Assembly (NCBI GenBank): GCA_050745265.1
Contig: JBOGKE010000042.1
Span: 1 to 64,000 of the forward strand
Direction: 5' to 3'
DNA from: RH2-MAG17b sp050745265
GTDB lineage: Bacteria > Acidobacteriota > Terriglobia > UBA7540
Length of the DNA stretch: 64,000 nt
Shown: positions 26,752-35,130 of the stretch, in pieces
Layout of the letters: the number at the start of each line of letters is the position of its first letter
Position numbering within the stretch: position 1 is the stretch's first letter
The notes under the pieces: generated by a model
The model's database searches: none
Seen by the model: only the letters and a program-made list of their open reading frames with translations
Told to the model about the DNA's origin: nothing
Program-made: the position numbers and the translations under genes

Positions 26752-26885
26752 TTTAAGGTCGTCCTCGCCGCGTCACCTGTCAGTGTATGAAAGGTCCGGG
26801 CCTTTTGGAAAGGGTCTTAGAGGCCAGTCCCGAAACTTAACCTTTGTGCAACGTGCCACAAAGGACCCTTTTTGCGACAGTCGTT

Positions 26886-27459
26886 TTAGCCGCAGCTACT
26901 CTTCTGCTGCTTGCGCTGGTGCTGGTTTGAATATTCCCAGAGCGCCCTGTCCAAATCGCGCATTGAAAGACCCGCCTCGACCGCCAGAGCACGGCACGTT
27001 TCAACATACCGCCACCAAAAACCGAAACGTGTCGCTGCGCTTCTCACAATTCAATGACCACAGCGCCCTGAAATCGATGATCGGGTACGCGGTGGACGCC
27101 GTAGCCGGGCTGGTCGGGTCGCTGGCTGCGAGGTGGAGCAGCACCGAGGCTGTTGGCATTTGTACCCCTTTAGGGTTTGGGGCGACGAGCGCCCATAGTC
27201 GTTTCTCCTCGTCAGTGCTCGACAGCACCGCGGCCGTGATCCGACGAACCTGATCCTCGGAATTGAGGCTGTAGTGCCGCCGCGGCCTGCGCCGTGTTTT
27301 CCAATCGCAGACCTCAAGAAAGTCCCCTCGCGTGAAATAGTCCACCAGGCGCGCGCGTTCTCCGGCCTTCAACACGCCCTCGTCCTCGTCGGATGAATAG
27401 TTCCCCGCCCATTTAGGAAGATCAGCCTTAGAAAACCTGAGGGAAAACTCGACAGTCAT
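26886..27459 (-). pseudogene. Frameshifted hypothetical gene of the island
   Basis: The frame from ATG 27459 (TVEFSLRFSKADLPKWAGNYS) stops at 27001 after TFRFLVAVC. Removing one T from the 5-T run near 27016-27020 joins it to the frame FWWRYVETCRALAVEAG, then SMRDLDRALWEYSNQHQ, ending at TAA 26886. The rejoined protein of about 190 residues has a GVQMPTASVLLHLAAS ... PIIDFRALWSL region that resembles the helix-hairpin-helix core of base-excision glycosylase-like proteins, an uncertain inference. Either a true inactivating indel or a homopolymer sequencing error. It lies upstream of the restriction-modification pair on the same strand. Confidence 0.6.
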
Positions 27460-27620
27460 TTGGGCTCCGCTCCGTCGTTAGTGTGATCCCCCTATGGGGG
27501 ACCGCGGTTGAGGAGGCTGGGAACCGCGATGGAAAACAGCGAACGTTATCAGACGCCACTTTGATTGTGGCATGCCTTGAGTACAGCCACACGGCGAAAT
27601 TTCACATAACGCCGGATTAG

Positions 27621-28001
27621 CGGAAGTCGCCCGCTCTCGGCTTCATTCACACCGGCAAGATGCTCGCTTTCGTGTACGACATCGCCGACCTTTACAAAAC
27701 CGAGATTACCGTGCCGGTGGCCTTTCGGGCCGGCGCGGAAGAGAAAAAGCCGCTGGAACGCCAGGTCCGCCTCACCTGCCGCGATCAGTTTGTATCCACG
27801 CGGCTGCTGGAGAGGATCATTCCGGATATTCAATCGGCGCTCATGTTAACCGCCGCCACAACCTCAGATACCGATTTCGACCTCGACGCCGCCGCCCCCG
27901 GCTTCCTTTGGGATGACGTGGAGGGGAAAGTCGACGGCGGGCGCATGCAAGCGGCCGAAGCCGGAGAAACGGAGCCTGACGATGATGGTCCTGATTCTTG
28001 A
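27621..28001 (+). pseudogene. cas1e: cas1e 3' fragment
   Basis: Right after an in-frame TAG at 27618 the frame reads SPALGFIHTGKMLAFVYDIADLYKTE, split here as SPALGFIHTGK and MLAFVYDIADLYKTE, then PVAFRAGAEEKKPLERQV and CRDQFVSTRLLERIIPDIQSAL. This is the C-terminal third of a type I-E Cas1 integrase. The N-terminal part and about two thirds of the catalytic domain are missing, so no active Cas1 can be made. The end overlaps the start of cas2e by 20 bases, the normal cas1e-cas2e arrangement. Confidence 0.88.
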
Positions 28002-28263
28002 GCGCGTCCCGCCCGGATTGCGCGGCGAGCTCACTCGATGGCTTCTGGAACCGCAGGCGGGCGTGTTTGTGGGGCGACCCTCCGCCCTCGTGCGCGACCG
28101 GCTGTGGGAAAAGGCTTGCGGCAAGGCCAGCGGCGGAGGCTGCCTGATGATCTATTCCAGTAATAATGAACAAGGCTTTCAAGTGCGGGCTTGGGGCCGG
28201 ACAGCGCGCCAGATCGATGACTTCGACGGCCTTTTCCTCGTCCGTATGCCGCAGAATCAGTGA
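27982..28263 (+). CDS. cas2e: Cas2e, type I-E CRISPR adaptation protein
   Basis: 93 residues from ATG 27982. MVLILERVPPGLRGELTRWLLE, split as ERVPPGLRGELTRWLLE, then GVFVGRPSALVRDRLWEK and YSSNNEQGFQVRAWG are the hallmark segments of E. coli-type Cas2. In active systems a Cas2 dimer joins two Cas1 dimers to insert new spacers. The gene looks intact and full length, but its Cas1 partner is only a fragment, so it is probably an orphan. It overlaps the cas1e end by 20 bases, and the first CRISPR repeat starts 10 bases after its stop. Confidence 0.92.
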   Translation: MMVLILERVPPGLRGELTRWLLEPQAGVFVGRPSALVRDRLWEKACGKASGGGCLMIYSSNNEQGFQVRAWGRTARQIDDFDGLFLVRMPQNQ

Positions 28264-28273
28264 GTTGGTAAGT

Positions 28274-28364
28274 GTTGTACCCACGCACGTGGGGGTGAAC
28301 CGCCGTGTTATCCGGGCCACCGACAATAGTGCGGGGTTGTCCCCACGCACGTGGGGAGGCGCGG
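28274..28364 (+). CRISPR. One-spacer remnant of a type I-E CRISPR array
   Basis: Two 29-base repeats at 28274-28302 and 28336-28364 share gttgt and cccacgcacgtgggg and match at 23 of 29 positions. They flank one 33-base spacer (28303-28335). The repeat core and the gtgaaccg end of the first copy are of type I-E character. The second copy is degenerate at its 3' end, as terminal repeats often are. Only 10 bases separate it from cas2e, so the usual leader is missing. Confidence 0.85.
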
Positions 28365-28488
28365 CGGGCGCACAGCACGCAGCCCCCCCACCGCTCCGGC
28401 GCGTGTCGCATCTGCCGGCCTTGCGAGACCTGGCGAACGAAACTTCTGGTTTCATGAGTGGGCGCGCCGTCGGATACAATATGACCCG

Positions 28489-29106
28489 ATGGCTCTCATT
28501 CTTGCTTCCGGCTCGCCTCGCCGGCGCGAGATCCTTGAACGCGCTGGCATCGAGTTCACCGTGCGCGCGGCCGAGATCGACGAGACGGCGCGGCCCGGTG
28601 AAGCGGCAGCGGACTACGCGAAGCGGCTCGCGCGCGAGAAGGCGCTTTCCGTCGCCCGATCCATCGCGCCGGGAAATCTTGTGCTCGGCGCCGATACGGT
28701 TGTGGTGACGGCGGGGCATCTGCTGGGGAAGCCGCGCAACGACCAGGACGCGGCGCGAATGCTTCGTCTGCTCTCGGGTGGAACGCATTACGTGGTGACC
28801 GGAATCTGTCTGGTTCGCGCGCCCGACACGGTCGAGGCGTTAACTCACGCCGCGAGCACTGTGGTTTTCAAACCGCTCGCGGAAGCCGAGATCCAGAGCT
28901 ACATCTCGACCGGTGAGCCGCTCGATAAGGCCGGCGCCTACGCCATTCAAGGGATTGGCTCGAAGTTCGTGGCGCGCGTGGAGGGAACCTACGACAATAT
29001 CGTCGGTCTGCCGATCGAGCTGGTGAAGGAAGCGTTGCGATCCGCAGAAGGGCGCACGCCTGGAGGGGCGGAGCTAGCGCGCCGGAATTCTTGTCAGCGC
29101 GATTGA
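28489..29106 (+). CDS. maf: Maf-like nucleoside triphosphate pyrophosphatase
   Basis: 205 residues from ATG 28489 (MALILASGSPRRREIL). Maf signatures: SGSPRRREIL, EIDET with the following R-P-G-E segment, KALSVA, GADTVVV and GEPLDKAGAYAIQG. These enzymes hydrolyse non-canonical or dTTP/UTP-type nucleotides and are linked to septum control. The in-frame extension upstream to 28351 overlaps the CRISPR remnant and is not family-like. The C-terminal 15 residues are extra and poorly conserved. It marks the return to conserved chromosome after the accessory region. Confidence 0.92.
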   Translation: MALILASGSPRRREILERAGIEFTVRAAEIDETARPGEAAADYAKRLAREKALSVARSIAPGNLVLGADTVVVTAGHLLGKPRNDQDAARMLRLLSGGTHYVVTGICLVRAPDTVEALTHAASTVVFKPLAEAEIQSYISTGEPLDKAGAYAIQGIGSKFVARVEGTYDNIVGLPIELVKEALRSAEGRTPGGAELARRNSCQRD

Positions 29107-29372
29107 AATGTGGTAAAGGATAGAAAGAACCGTTAAGGAAGAGTTTGACAGCGCTCCAGAAGCGGCGGCTTTGCGTTCGCTGATCCGGGTGGCAGTTCAG
29201 AAAGCTGGGTGGTAATCGATCGCTTTCATGTCAGCGCCTGTTCTTATGACAGGCCCGGCCAGTTCGACTCGCCTTCAGAAAAGCAAGCATCTCCTTCCCA
29301 AAAAACATGCACACTGCGGCAAGAGTCGCGGGACTTCTGCGACTGAACTCGAATCGTTCCAAAGAGGTGGCA

Positions 29373-31037
29373 ATGAGCGCCAAATACATCTTCGTGACCG
29401 GCGGTGTCGTGAGCTCGCTTGGGAAGGGTCTGGCCGCAGCATCGATCGGCGCGCTGCTTGAGTCGCGCGGACTTCGCGTGACGCTGCAGAAGTTCGATCC
29501 TTATCTCAATGTGGACCCCGGGACGATGAGCCCGTTTCAGCACGGCGAAGTTTTCGTCACCGACGACGGCGCGGAAACCGATCTTGACCTCGGCCATTAC
29601 GAGCGCTTCACGCACGCGCGGATGACGCGCGATAACAATTGCACCGCAGGACGCATCTACGAGCAGATCATTACCAAGGAGCGGCGGGGCGATTATCTCG
29701 GCAAAACCGTGCAGGTGATCCCGCACGTCACTAACGAAATCAAGGCGGCCATCCGCAAGGTGTCGAACGACGTGGACGTGGCGATCGTTGAGATCGGCGG
29801 AACCGTGGGCGACATTGAATCGCTTCCATTCCTCGAAGCAATCCGCCAGATGCGCCAGGAGCAGGGGCGCGAGAACGTCGTGTTCATCCACGTAACGCTG
29901 GTGCCCTTCATCAACGCCGCGGGAGAACTGAAGACCAAGCCCACGCAACACTCGGTGCGCGAACTGCGCGAAATCGGTATTCAGCCGGACATCTTACTCT
30001 GCCGGACGGATCGATATCTCTCCCCTGACCTGAAGGCCAAGATCGCGCTGTTCTGCAACGTTCCGGACGAGGCCGTGATCACCGCTAAGGACGTGCGCCA
30101 CATTTACGAAGTACCGCTGGTGCTTGGCAACGAAGGTCTCGACAACCAAATTCTCCGCTGCCTTCACCTCTCGACCGCCGAGCCGGACTTACAGCCGTGG
30201 GTGAGGCTGGTGGAGCATCTGAATAATCCTGAAGAAGAAGTCTCGATCGGAATGGTGGGGAAATACGTCGAGTACCAGGATTCGTACAAGAGCCTGAACG
30301 AAGCGCTGACGCACGGCGGGCTCGCTCACTCCGTCCGCATAAACCAGGTGTGGGTTGAGGCGGAGGGCCTGGAAAGTGGAAACGTGGAGGACCAACTGCG
30401 CGATCTCGACGGCATCCTCGTGCCGGGAGGCTTCGGTAAGCGCGGCATCGCGGGCATGCTTCGCGCGATCGAGTACGCCCGCTCGCGCGGCGTGCCCTAT
30501 TTCGGCATCTGCCTCGGGATGCAGTGCGCCGTGATTGAGTTTGCACGGAATGTCTGCGGGCTTCGGGGCGCCGACAGCTCCGAGTTCGATCCATCCACGG
30601 CGCATCGCGTGATTTATAAGCTCCGCGAGCTGCGCGGGGTGGACGATCTCGGCGGCACCATGCGCCTCGGCGCCTGGACCGCGCGCCTGAAGGCCGGCTC
30701 GGCCGCGCACCGAGCTTACGGCGCGCTTGAAATTTCCGAGCGCCACCGGCATCGCTATGAATTCAATCGCGAGTACGAGGACACGCTGCTCGCCGGCGGA
30801 CTCGATATCACCGGGTCGACACCCGACGGCACCTACGTCGAGATCGTCGAGATCCGCGATCATCCGTGGTTCCTCGGATGTCAGTTTCACCCGGAATTCA
30901 AATCGCGGCCGCTCGAGCCCCATCCGCTCTTCAAAGCTTTTGTCGGCGCCGCGTATGAATACCGCCGGTCGCGCCAGCCCGTGCTCGCGTTCGCCCGCCG
31001 CGGGAACCTCGTCGCGCACGCGCAGGGGAAAGGCTGA
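29373..31037 (+). CDS. pyrG: CTP synthase
   Basis: 554 residues from ATG 29373, preceded by AAGAGG. The synthetase domain starts with YIFVTGGVVSSLGKG, with LQKFDPYLNVDPGTMSP and HGEVFVTDDGAETDLDLGHYERF in sequence. The glutaminase domain has the nucleophile in GICLGMQ and the catalytic HPEF near the end (CQFHPEFKSRP). It converts UTP to CTP with ATP and glutamine. Length is normal. It is separated from kdsA by an IVS-like gene, although pyrG-kdsA adjacency is common in other bacteria. Confidence 0.97.
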   Translation: MSAKYIFVTGGVVSSLGKGLAAASIGALLESRGLRVTLQKFDPYLNVDPGTMSPFQHGEVFVTDDGAETDLDLGHYERFTHARMTRDNNCTAGRIYEQIITKERRGDYLGKTVQVIPHVTNEIKAAIRKVSNDVDVAIVEIGGTVGDIESLPFLEAIRQMRQEQGRENVVFIHVTLVPFINAAGELKTKPTQHSVRELREIGIQPDILLCRTDRYLSPDLKAKIALFCNVPDEAVITAKDVRHIYEVPLVLGNEGLDNQILRCLHLSTAEPDLQPWVRLVEHLNNPEEEVSIGMVGKYVEYQDSYKSLNEALTHGGLAHSVRINQVWVEAEGLESGNVEDQLRDLDGILVPGGFGKRGIAGMLRAIEYARSRGVPYFGICLGMQCAVIEFARNVCGLRGADSSEFDPSTAHRVIYKLRELRGVDDLGGTMRLGAWTARLKAGSAAHRAYGALEISERHRHRYEFNREYEDTLLAGGLDITGSTPDGTYVEIVEIRDHPWFLGCQFHPEFKSRPLEPHPLFKAFVGAAYEYRRSRQPVLAFARRGNLVAHAQGKG

Positions 31038-31049
31038 GGGATAACACAA

Positions 31050-31553
31050 GTCAAAAGGTAAAAGGCAAAAGTAAAGTCAAAACCAAAAAGGCAACGCAAA
31101 GGGCAAAAAGCAAAAGTTAATGACGGATGGTCCGCCGGATCTCGCCGAGCGTCTCATGAACTATGCCGCGAGAATTGTCAAAACGGTCGAGGCCCTGCCC
31201 AAGAGCCTTGTCGGCAGGCGAATCGGTGACCAGCTTCTTCGGTCCGGAACAGCAGTCGGCGCCCTCTATGAAGAGGCGCGCGGCGCAGAATCCCGTAATG
31301 ACTTCTGCCACAAGCTTCAGATCGCTCTCAAGGAGTTGCGGGAATCGAATTACTGGCTTCGACTGCTGATCAAAACCGGCACATTGCCAGGTGATCGGTT
31401 GGCCGATTTAGTAAGCGAATCGGAGCAACTGAGAGCAATTCTCTCAAAGGCGGTCGCAAAAACAAAAGGAACGGACAAGCCACGAGACCGGGTGCCGTGA
31501 AGCCGCGCGTCTCCACGGAATCGACACGCCACTTTTGCCCTTTGCCTTTTGAC
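31050..31553. mobile_element. Candidate IVS-like unit bounded by 24-bp inverted repeats
   Basis: The left arm at 31050-31073 (gtcaaaaggtaaaaggcaaa...) and the right arm at 31530-31553, read in reverse complement, match at 21 of 24 positions. They enclose a four-helix-bundle gene related to the proteins of 23S rRNA intervening sequences. The left arm is followed by further aaaggcaaaag-type repeats. The unit lies between pyrG and kdsA. No transposase is encoded. Mobility is inferred only from structure and position. Confidence 0.55.
31120..31500 (+). CDS. Four-helix-bundle protein (S23/IVS family)
   Basis: 126 residues. LAERLMNYAARIVKTVEALP, GRRIGDQLLRSGTAVGALYEE, SRNDFCHKLQIALKELRES and WLRLLIKTG give the four amphipathic helices of the family first seen in 23S rRNA intervening sequences and often found as isolated genes. 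Homologues form pentameric bundles; the biological role is unknown. Purine-rich repeats directly precede the ATG, so the ribosome site is unclear. The stop overlaps the upstream in-frame extension of kdsA but not its likely start. Confidence 0.88.
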   Translation: MTDGPPDLAERLMNYAARIVKTVEALPKSLVGRRIGDQLLRSGTAVGALYEEARGAESRNDFCHKLQIALKELRESNYWLRLLIKTGTLPGDRLADLVSESEQLRAILSKAVAKTKGTDKPRDRVP

Positions 31554-31568
31554 TTTCGCATTTTCCGT

Positions 31569-32393
31569 ATGCCTCATCTCGTCCGTGTCGGTAATCTAAC
31601 GCGCGGCCCGGGCCGGCCGCTGTTCATCATCGCGGGTCCGTGCGTCATCGAGAGCGAGCGTCACGCGCTGAGAATGGCGGAGCGCCTCTCCGCCGCCGCG
31701 CGCGAGTTGCGCGTGCCGTTGATCTTCAAAGCGTCTTACGATAAAGCCAATCGCACGTCCCTCGGCTCGTTTCGCGGCCCGGGTCTAGCGCGCGGTCTCG
31801 AGGTGCTGGCGCGCGTGAAGAAGGAGTTCGGCGTGGCCGTTCTCACGGACGTTCACGAGACGAGCCAAGTTGAGCCGGTAGCCGAAATCTGCGACGTGAT
31901 CCAGATTCCGGCTTTCCTCTCCCGTCAAACGGACTTGCTCACGGCGGCGGGGCGATCCAAGGCCGCGGTCAACATCAAGAAAGGCCAGTTCCTCTCGCCC
32001 TGGGAGATGCGCCACGCCGTCGAGAAAGTGACGAGCGCCGGCGGCCGCCGGATTATTATCACCGAGCGCGGAAGCTCGTTCGGATACAACAACCTCGTGG
32101 TGGACATGCGTGGCATCCAGGTGATGCGGGAGTGGGCCTGGCCGGTGGTTCTCGATGTCACGCACTCGCTGCAGCTTCCGGGCGGGGCAGGAAACCGGAG
32201 CGGCGGTCAGCCGGAGTTCATCGAAACGTTAGCGCGCGCCGGCGTTGCGGCCGGAGTCGACGGCGTTTTCATGGAGGTGCACGACAACCCCGCTCGCGCC
32301 CTCTCGGACGGAGCCAATTCCCTCCCCTTGCGCCAGTTCAAGCGCGTCGTGCAGCGCCTGCGAGACTTGAATAAGTTTGTGCGCGGGCTGTAA
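31569..32393 (+). CDS. kdsA: 3-deoxy-8-phosphooctulonate (KDO-8-P) synthase
   Basis: 274 residues from ATG 31569 (MPHLVRVGNLTRG). Family blocks: FIIAGPCVIESE, FKASYDKANRTS, VLTDVHE, QIPAFLSRQTDLL, NIKKGQF and ITERGSSFGYNNLVVDMR, split here for length. It condenses phosphoenolpyruvate and arabinose-5-phosphate to KDO-8-phosphate, a committed step of LPS inner-core synthesis in the cytoplasm, and so supports a diderm, LPS-bearing host. The frame continues upstream into the IVS-like unit, but homology starts at 31569. Confidence 0.96.
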   Translation: MPHLVRVGNLTRGPGRPLFIIAGPCVIESERHALRMAERLSAAARELRVPLIFKASYDKANRTSLGSFRGPGLARGLEVLARVKKEFGVAVLTDVHETSQVEPVAEICDVIQIPAFLSRQTDLLTAAGRSKAAVNIKKGQFLSPWEMRHAVEKVTSAGGRRIIITERGSSFGYNNLVVDMRGIQVMREWAWPVVLDVTHSLQLPGGAGNRSGGQPEFIETLARAGVAAGVDGVFMEVHDNPARALSDGANSLPLRQFKRVVQRLRDLNKFVRGL

Positions 32394-32507
32394 TGGTATG
32401 CTCTTCATCGGGCGGCGCTGCGAAAGTGTGATCGCGTGCGTCGCGATTCGGCGATTGCTTAGCTTGCTCGTCACTCTTCACTGTCCACTCGTCACTTATT
32501 TTCAGCC

Positions 32508-34232
32508 ATGCTCCGCGAAATCCACATCCGCAACTACGCCGTGGTCGAGAAGCTGAGCGTCGAGTTTTTTCCCGGCTTCAGCGTCCTCTCGGGCGAGACG
32601 GGCTCTGGCAAGTCGATCCTCGTCGATGCGGTGGGACTGGTGCTCGGAGGACGCGCGTCGCTGGACGTGATCCGCACCGGGCAGGATCGGACAACCATCA
32701 CCGCCGTCTTTCAGTGTGGCGATGCCGCGCGAACCTGGCTTGAAGAGTTCGGGCTCGACTGCGGCGAGGACCTGATTCTGCGCCGCGAGATTCAGGCGGA
32801 AGGCAAGAGCCGCCTGCTGGTGAATGATCAGCCGGTAACGCTTGCATCGGTGCGAAGACTCGCCCGCCGGCTCGTCGATATTCACGGGCAGAACGAGCAC
32901 GTGGCGCTGCTCGCTCGCGACGTGCAGCTCGAGCTGCTCGATCAGTTTGCAAACGCCCAGAGCAGTCTGGAAGAGGTGGCTCAGCTTTACACGCGGCGGC
33001 GCGAGCTCGGCCGGGAGATGGATGAACTCGCCCAGAGCGAGCAGGAGCGCCTTCGCACGCTCGATCTTCTTCAGTTTCAGGTGCAGGAACTTAACAGCGC
33101 GCGCCTCGAACCGGACGAGGACACGCGCTTAGGCGAGGAAAAGCGCGTGCTGTCGAATGTGGAAAAGTTGCGGACCGCCGCCACTGCCGCATTTGAAAAC
33201 CTCTATGACGAGGACCACTCGGCGCTCGCAAAGCTCGCGGCCGCGGAAAAGTCCGTCCAAGAACTCGCTCGCTACGACAGCTCCGCCGCCGCGCAGCTCG
33301 ACTTGCTGGCCTCCGCTCGCGCCTTGGTCGGCGATACCGCCGCCAGCCTGCGCGATTTTCTCGCAAAGCTCGAAGCCGATCCCGCGCGCCTTGAACAGGT
33401 GGAGGATCGCCTCGCTGAGATTGCGCGGCTGAAGCGCAAATACGGAACGACCATCGAAGCGATTCTCGAGTACGCAAAGCAGGCCGCGGCGCAGCTCGAA
33501 AAACTCGTGCACGCGGACGAACGGCGCAACCAGGTGATGCGCCAATTCGAGCAGGCGAGCGCCGATTACCGACGTTCGGGTGAAGCCCTCTCCGCGAAGA
33601 GGCGCAGCGCTGCGAAGTCGCTCGAAAAGCGCGTGCGCCAGGAACTCGGCCAACTTGGGATGGAGAAAGCGGTTTTCGAGATTCACCTGTCGGGCTTGTC
33701 GGATGCCGCGGGCGGCCCGCGGGGCATCGACGAAGTTGAAATGCGCTTCTCGGCGAACCCCGGCGAGGAGCCGCGCGCGCTCGAGCGCGCCGCGTCGGGC
33801 GGCGAACTGTCGAGGTTGATGCTCGCCCTTAAAACTATCGCCGCGGACGAATCCAGAGCCGGAGCCAACGGAACCCGCGCGCATCAAGGCGCGGCGCCGA
33901 ATCGTTCGGACTTGCGGACGTTGATTTTCGATGAGGTTGACGCGGGGATTGGCGGGCGCGTGGCCGAGTGCGTCGGGCAAAGGCTGAAGCGCCTCGCCGC
34001 AAACGCGCAGGTGCTGTGCGTCACGCATCTTGCGCAGATCGCCTGCTTCGCTGACTGCCACTATTCTGTCGACAAGATTGAACGCGCCGGGCGGACGATC
34101 ACCGACATTCGACAGCTTGCGGAAGAGAAGGAGCGGGCCGCCGAGATCGCGCGGATGCTCTCGGGAAGCCAGATCACGGGCCCGGCGCTCGAGCACGCCG
34201 CCGCAATGCTGAAAAACGCCGCCAAGTTGTGA
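32508..34232 (+). CDS. recN: DNA repair protein RecN
   Basis: 574 residues. LREIHIRNYAVVEKL at the start, Walker A GETGSGKS near residue 30, a long coiled-coil middle, ABC signature SGGELSRLM (about 427-436) and Walker B TLIFDEVDAGIGG (about 467-480) define RecN, an SMC-like ATPase for double-strand-break repair. It is close to the usual length. An insertion of about 20 variable residues (ESRAGANGTRAHQG) sits between the signature and Walker B, which is unusual but lies in a loop. It follows kdsA with 114 bases between. Confidence 0.95.
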   Translation: MLREIHIRNYAVVEKLSVEFFPGFSVLSGETGSGKSILVDAVGLVLGGRASLDVIRTGQDRTTITAVFQCGDAARTWLEEFGLDCGEDLILRREIQAEGKSRLLVNDQPVTLASVRRLARRLVDIHGQNEHVALLARDVQLELLDQFANAQSSLEEVAQLYTRRRELGREMDELAQSEQERLRTLDLLQFQVQELNSARLEPDEDTRLGEEKRVLSNVEKLRTAATAAFENLYDEDHSALAKLAAAEKSVQELARYDSSAAAQLDLLASARALVGDTAASLRDFLAKLEADPARLEQVEDRLAEIARLKRKYGTTIEAILEYAKQAAAQLEKLVHADERRNQVMRQFEQASADYRRSGEALSAKRRSAAKSLEKRVRQELGQLGMEKAVFEIHLSGLSDAAGGPRGIDEVEMRFSANPGEEPRALERAASGGELSRLMLALKTIAADESRAGANGTRAHQGAAPNRSDLRTLIFDEVDAGIGGRVAECVGQRLKRLAANAQVLCVTHLAQIACFADCHYSVDKIERAGRTITDIRQLAEEKERAAEIARMLSGSQITGPALEHAAAMLKNAAKL

Positions 34233-34364
34233 ACCGGTATCTTGATCACGGCCCTTACTCGGCGCGACCCCAACGCCCGCGGCAGGAGAACTGGAGCCAC
34301 TATCTCGCGCTGTAGCGATGCGAGGTGCTATCATTTGGTCGAGCTTTGAGAGGACGCAGAATCG

Positions 34365-34976
34365 ATGCAATTGACCATACCGATTCCCGAAAGCCAGGAT
34401 GCGGTCCGCATACCAGCAGGCATACTCCGCTGGAGTGAAGATGAGTTCTTTCAATTCTGCCGGGCCAACCGCGGCCTCCGCGTTGAACGATCACCGAACG
34501 GAGAGATCATCGTGATGTCACCCGCGGGAGGATACGCCGGCTATCAGAGCGGAGAGGTGTTTGGCCAACTGAAGGCCTGGGCCAGCACAGACGGATCGGG
34601 CGTTGCTTTTGATTCCAGCACAGGATTTCTGCTTCCTGGCGGCGCGATGCGCGCCCCGGACGCCGCCTGGGTCGAGCGGTCGCGCCTGAAAAAGCTGACC
34701 CGCCGGGAGAAAGAGCAGTTCATTCCTCTCTGCCCTGACTTCTTGATCGCAGTTGCATCGCCCTCCGATGATGTTTCGACCCTGCGCGAGAAGATGAACG
34801 AGTATGTGAGCTGCGGTCTCCGTTTGGGCTGGTTAATCCTGCCGACCTCGACTGAAGTCGGAATTTATACTTCAGATCGAGTCGAGACGCTGAGCTCACC
34901 TGCGAAGATCAGCGCCGATCCCGTTTTGCCCGGATTCAGTCTGGAATTGACCTCGATTTGGGACCCGCCGTTTTGA
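34365..34976 (+). CDS. Uma2-family (DUF820) nuclease-fold protein, one acidic residue replaced
   Basis: 203 residues. Uma2 landmarks: LRWSEDEFFQFC, MSPAGGYAGYQSGEVFGQL, MRAPDAAWV (first acidic residue), CPDFLIAVASPSDDVSTLREKMNEY and GLRLGWLILP. In most members the strand reads (V/I)E(L/V)xSPSD; here it is LIAVASPSD, with alanine in place of glutamate. The family has a PD-(D/E)xK-type fold and unknown biological role, usually as many scattered copies per genome. This copy may be catalytically inactive. It follows recN but is probably independent. Confidence 0.85.
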   Translation: MQLTIPIPESQDAVRIPAGILRWSEDEFFQFCRANRGLRVERSPNGEIIVMSPAGGYAGYQSGEVFGQLKAWASTDGSGVAFDSSTGFLLPGGAMRAPDAAWVERSRLKKLTRREKEQFIPLCPDFLIAVASPSDDVSTLREKMNEYVSCGLRLGWLILPTSTEVGIYTSDRVETLSSPAKISADPVLPGFSLELTSIWDPPF

Positions 34977-35130
34977 TCAGACAGGCTGCTGAAGAGGATG
35001 CCGGGCGTCTGTTCTTGAAGGGACGCTCCGGACTCATCAAAATGACCGACCATGTGCCGGTGCTGCTGTACTAGTTAACTAGCCTATTCGTCTTGCTGCC
35101 TCATGGGCCTTGGGCGCCGCCGTCTGTCCC

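Noticed and set aside
31120..31500. Four-helix-bundle protein as the Avd accessory of a diversity-generating retroelement
   Set aside because: No reverse transcriptase or template/variable repeat pair is present nearby.
33129..34454. 441-residue minus-strand open frame
   Set aside because: Shadow of recN.
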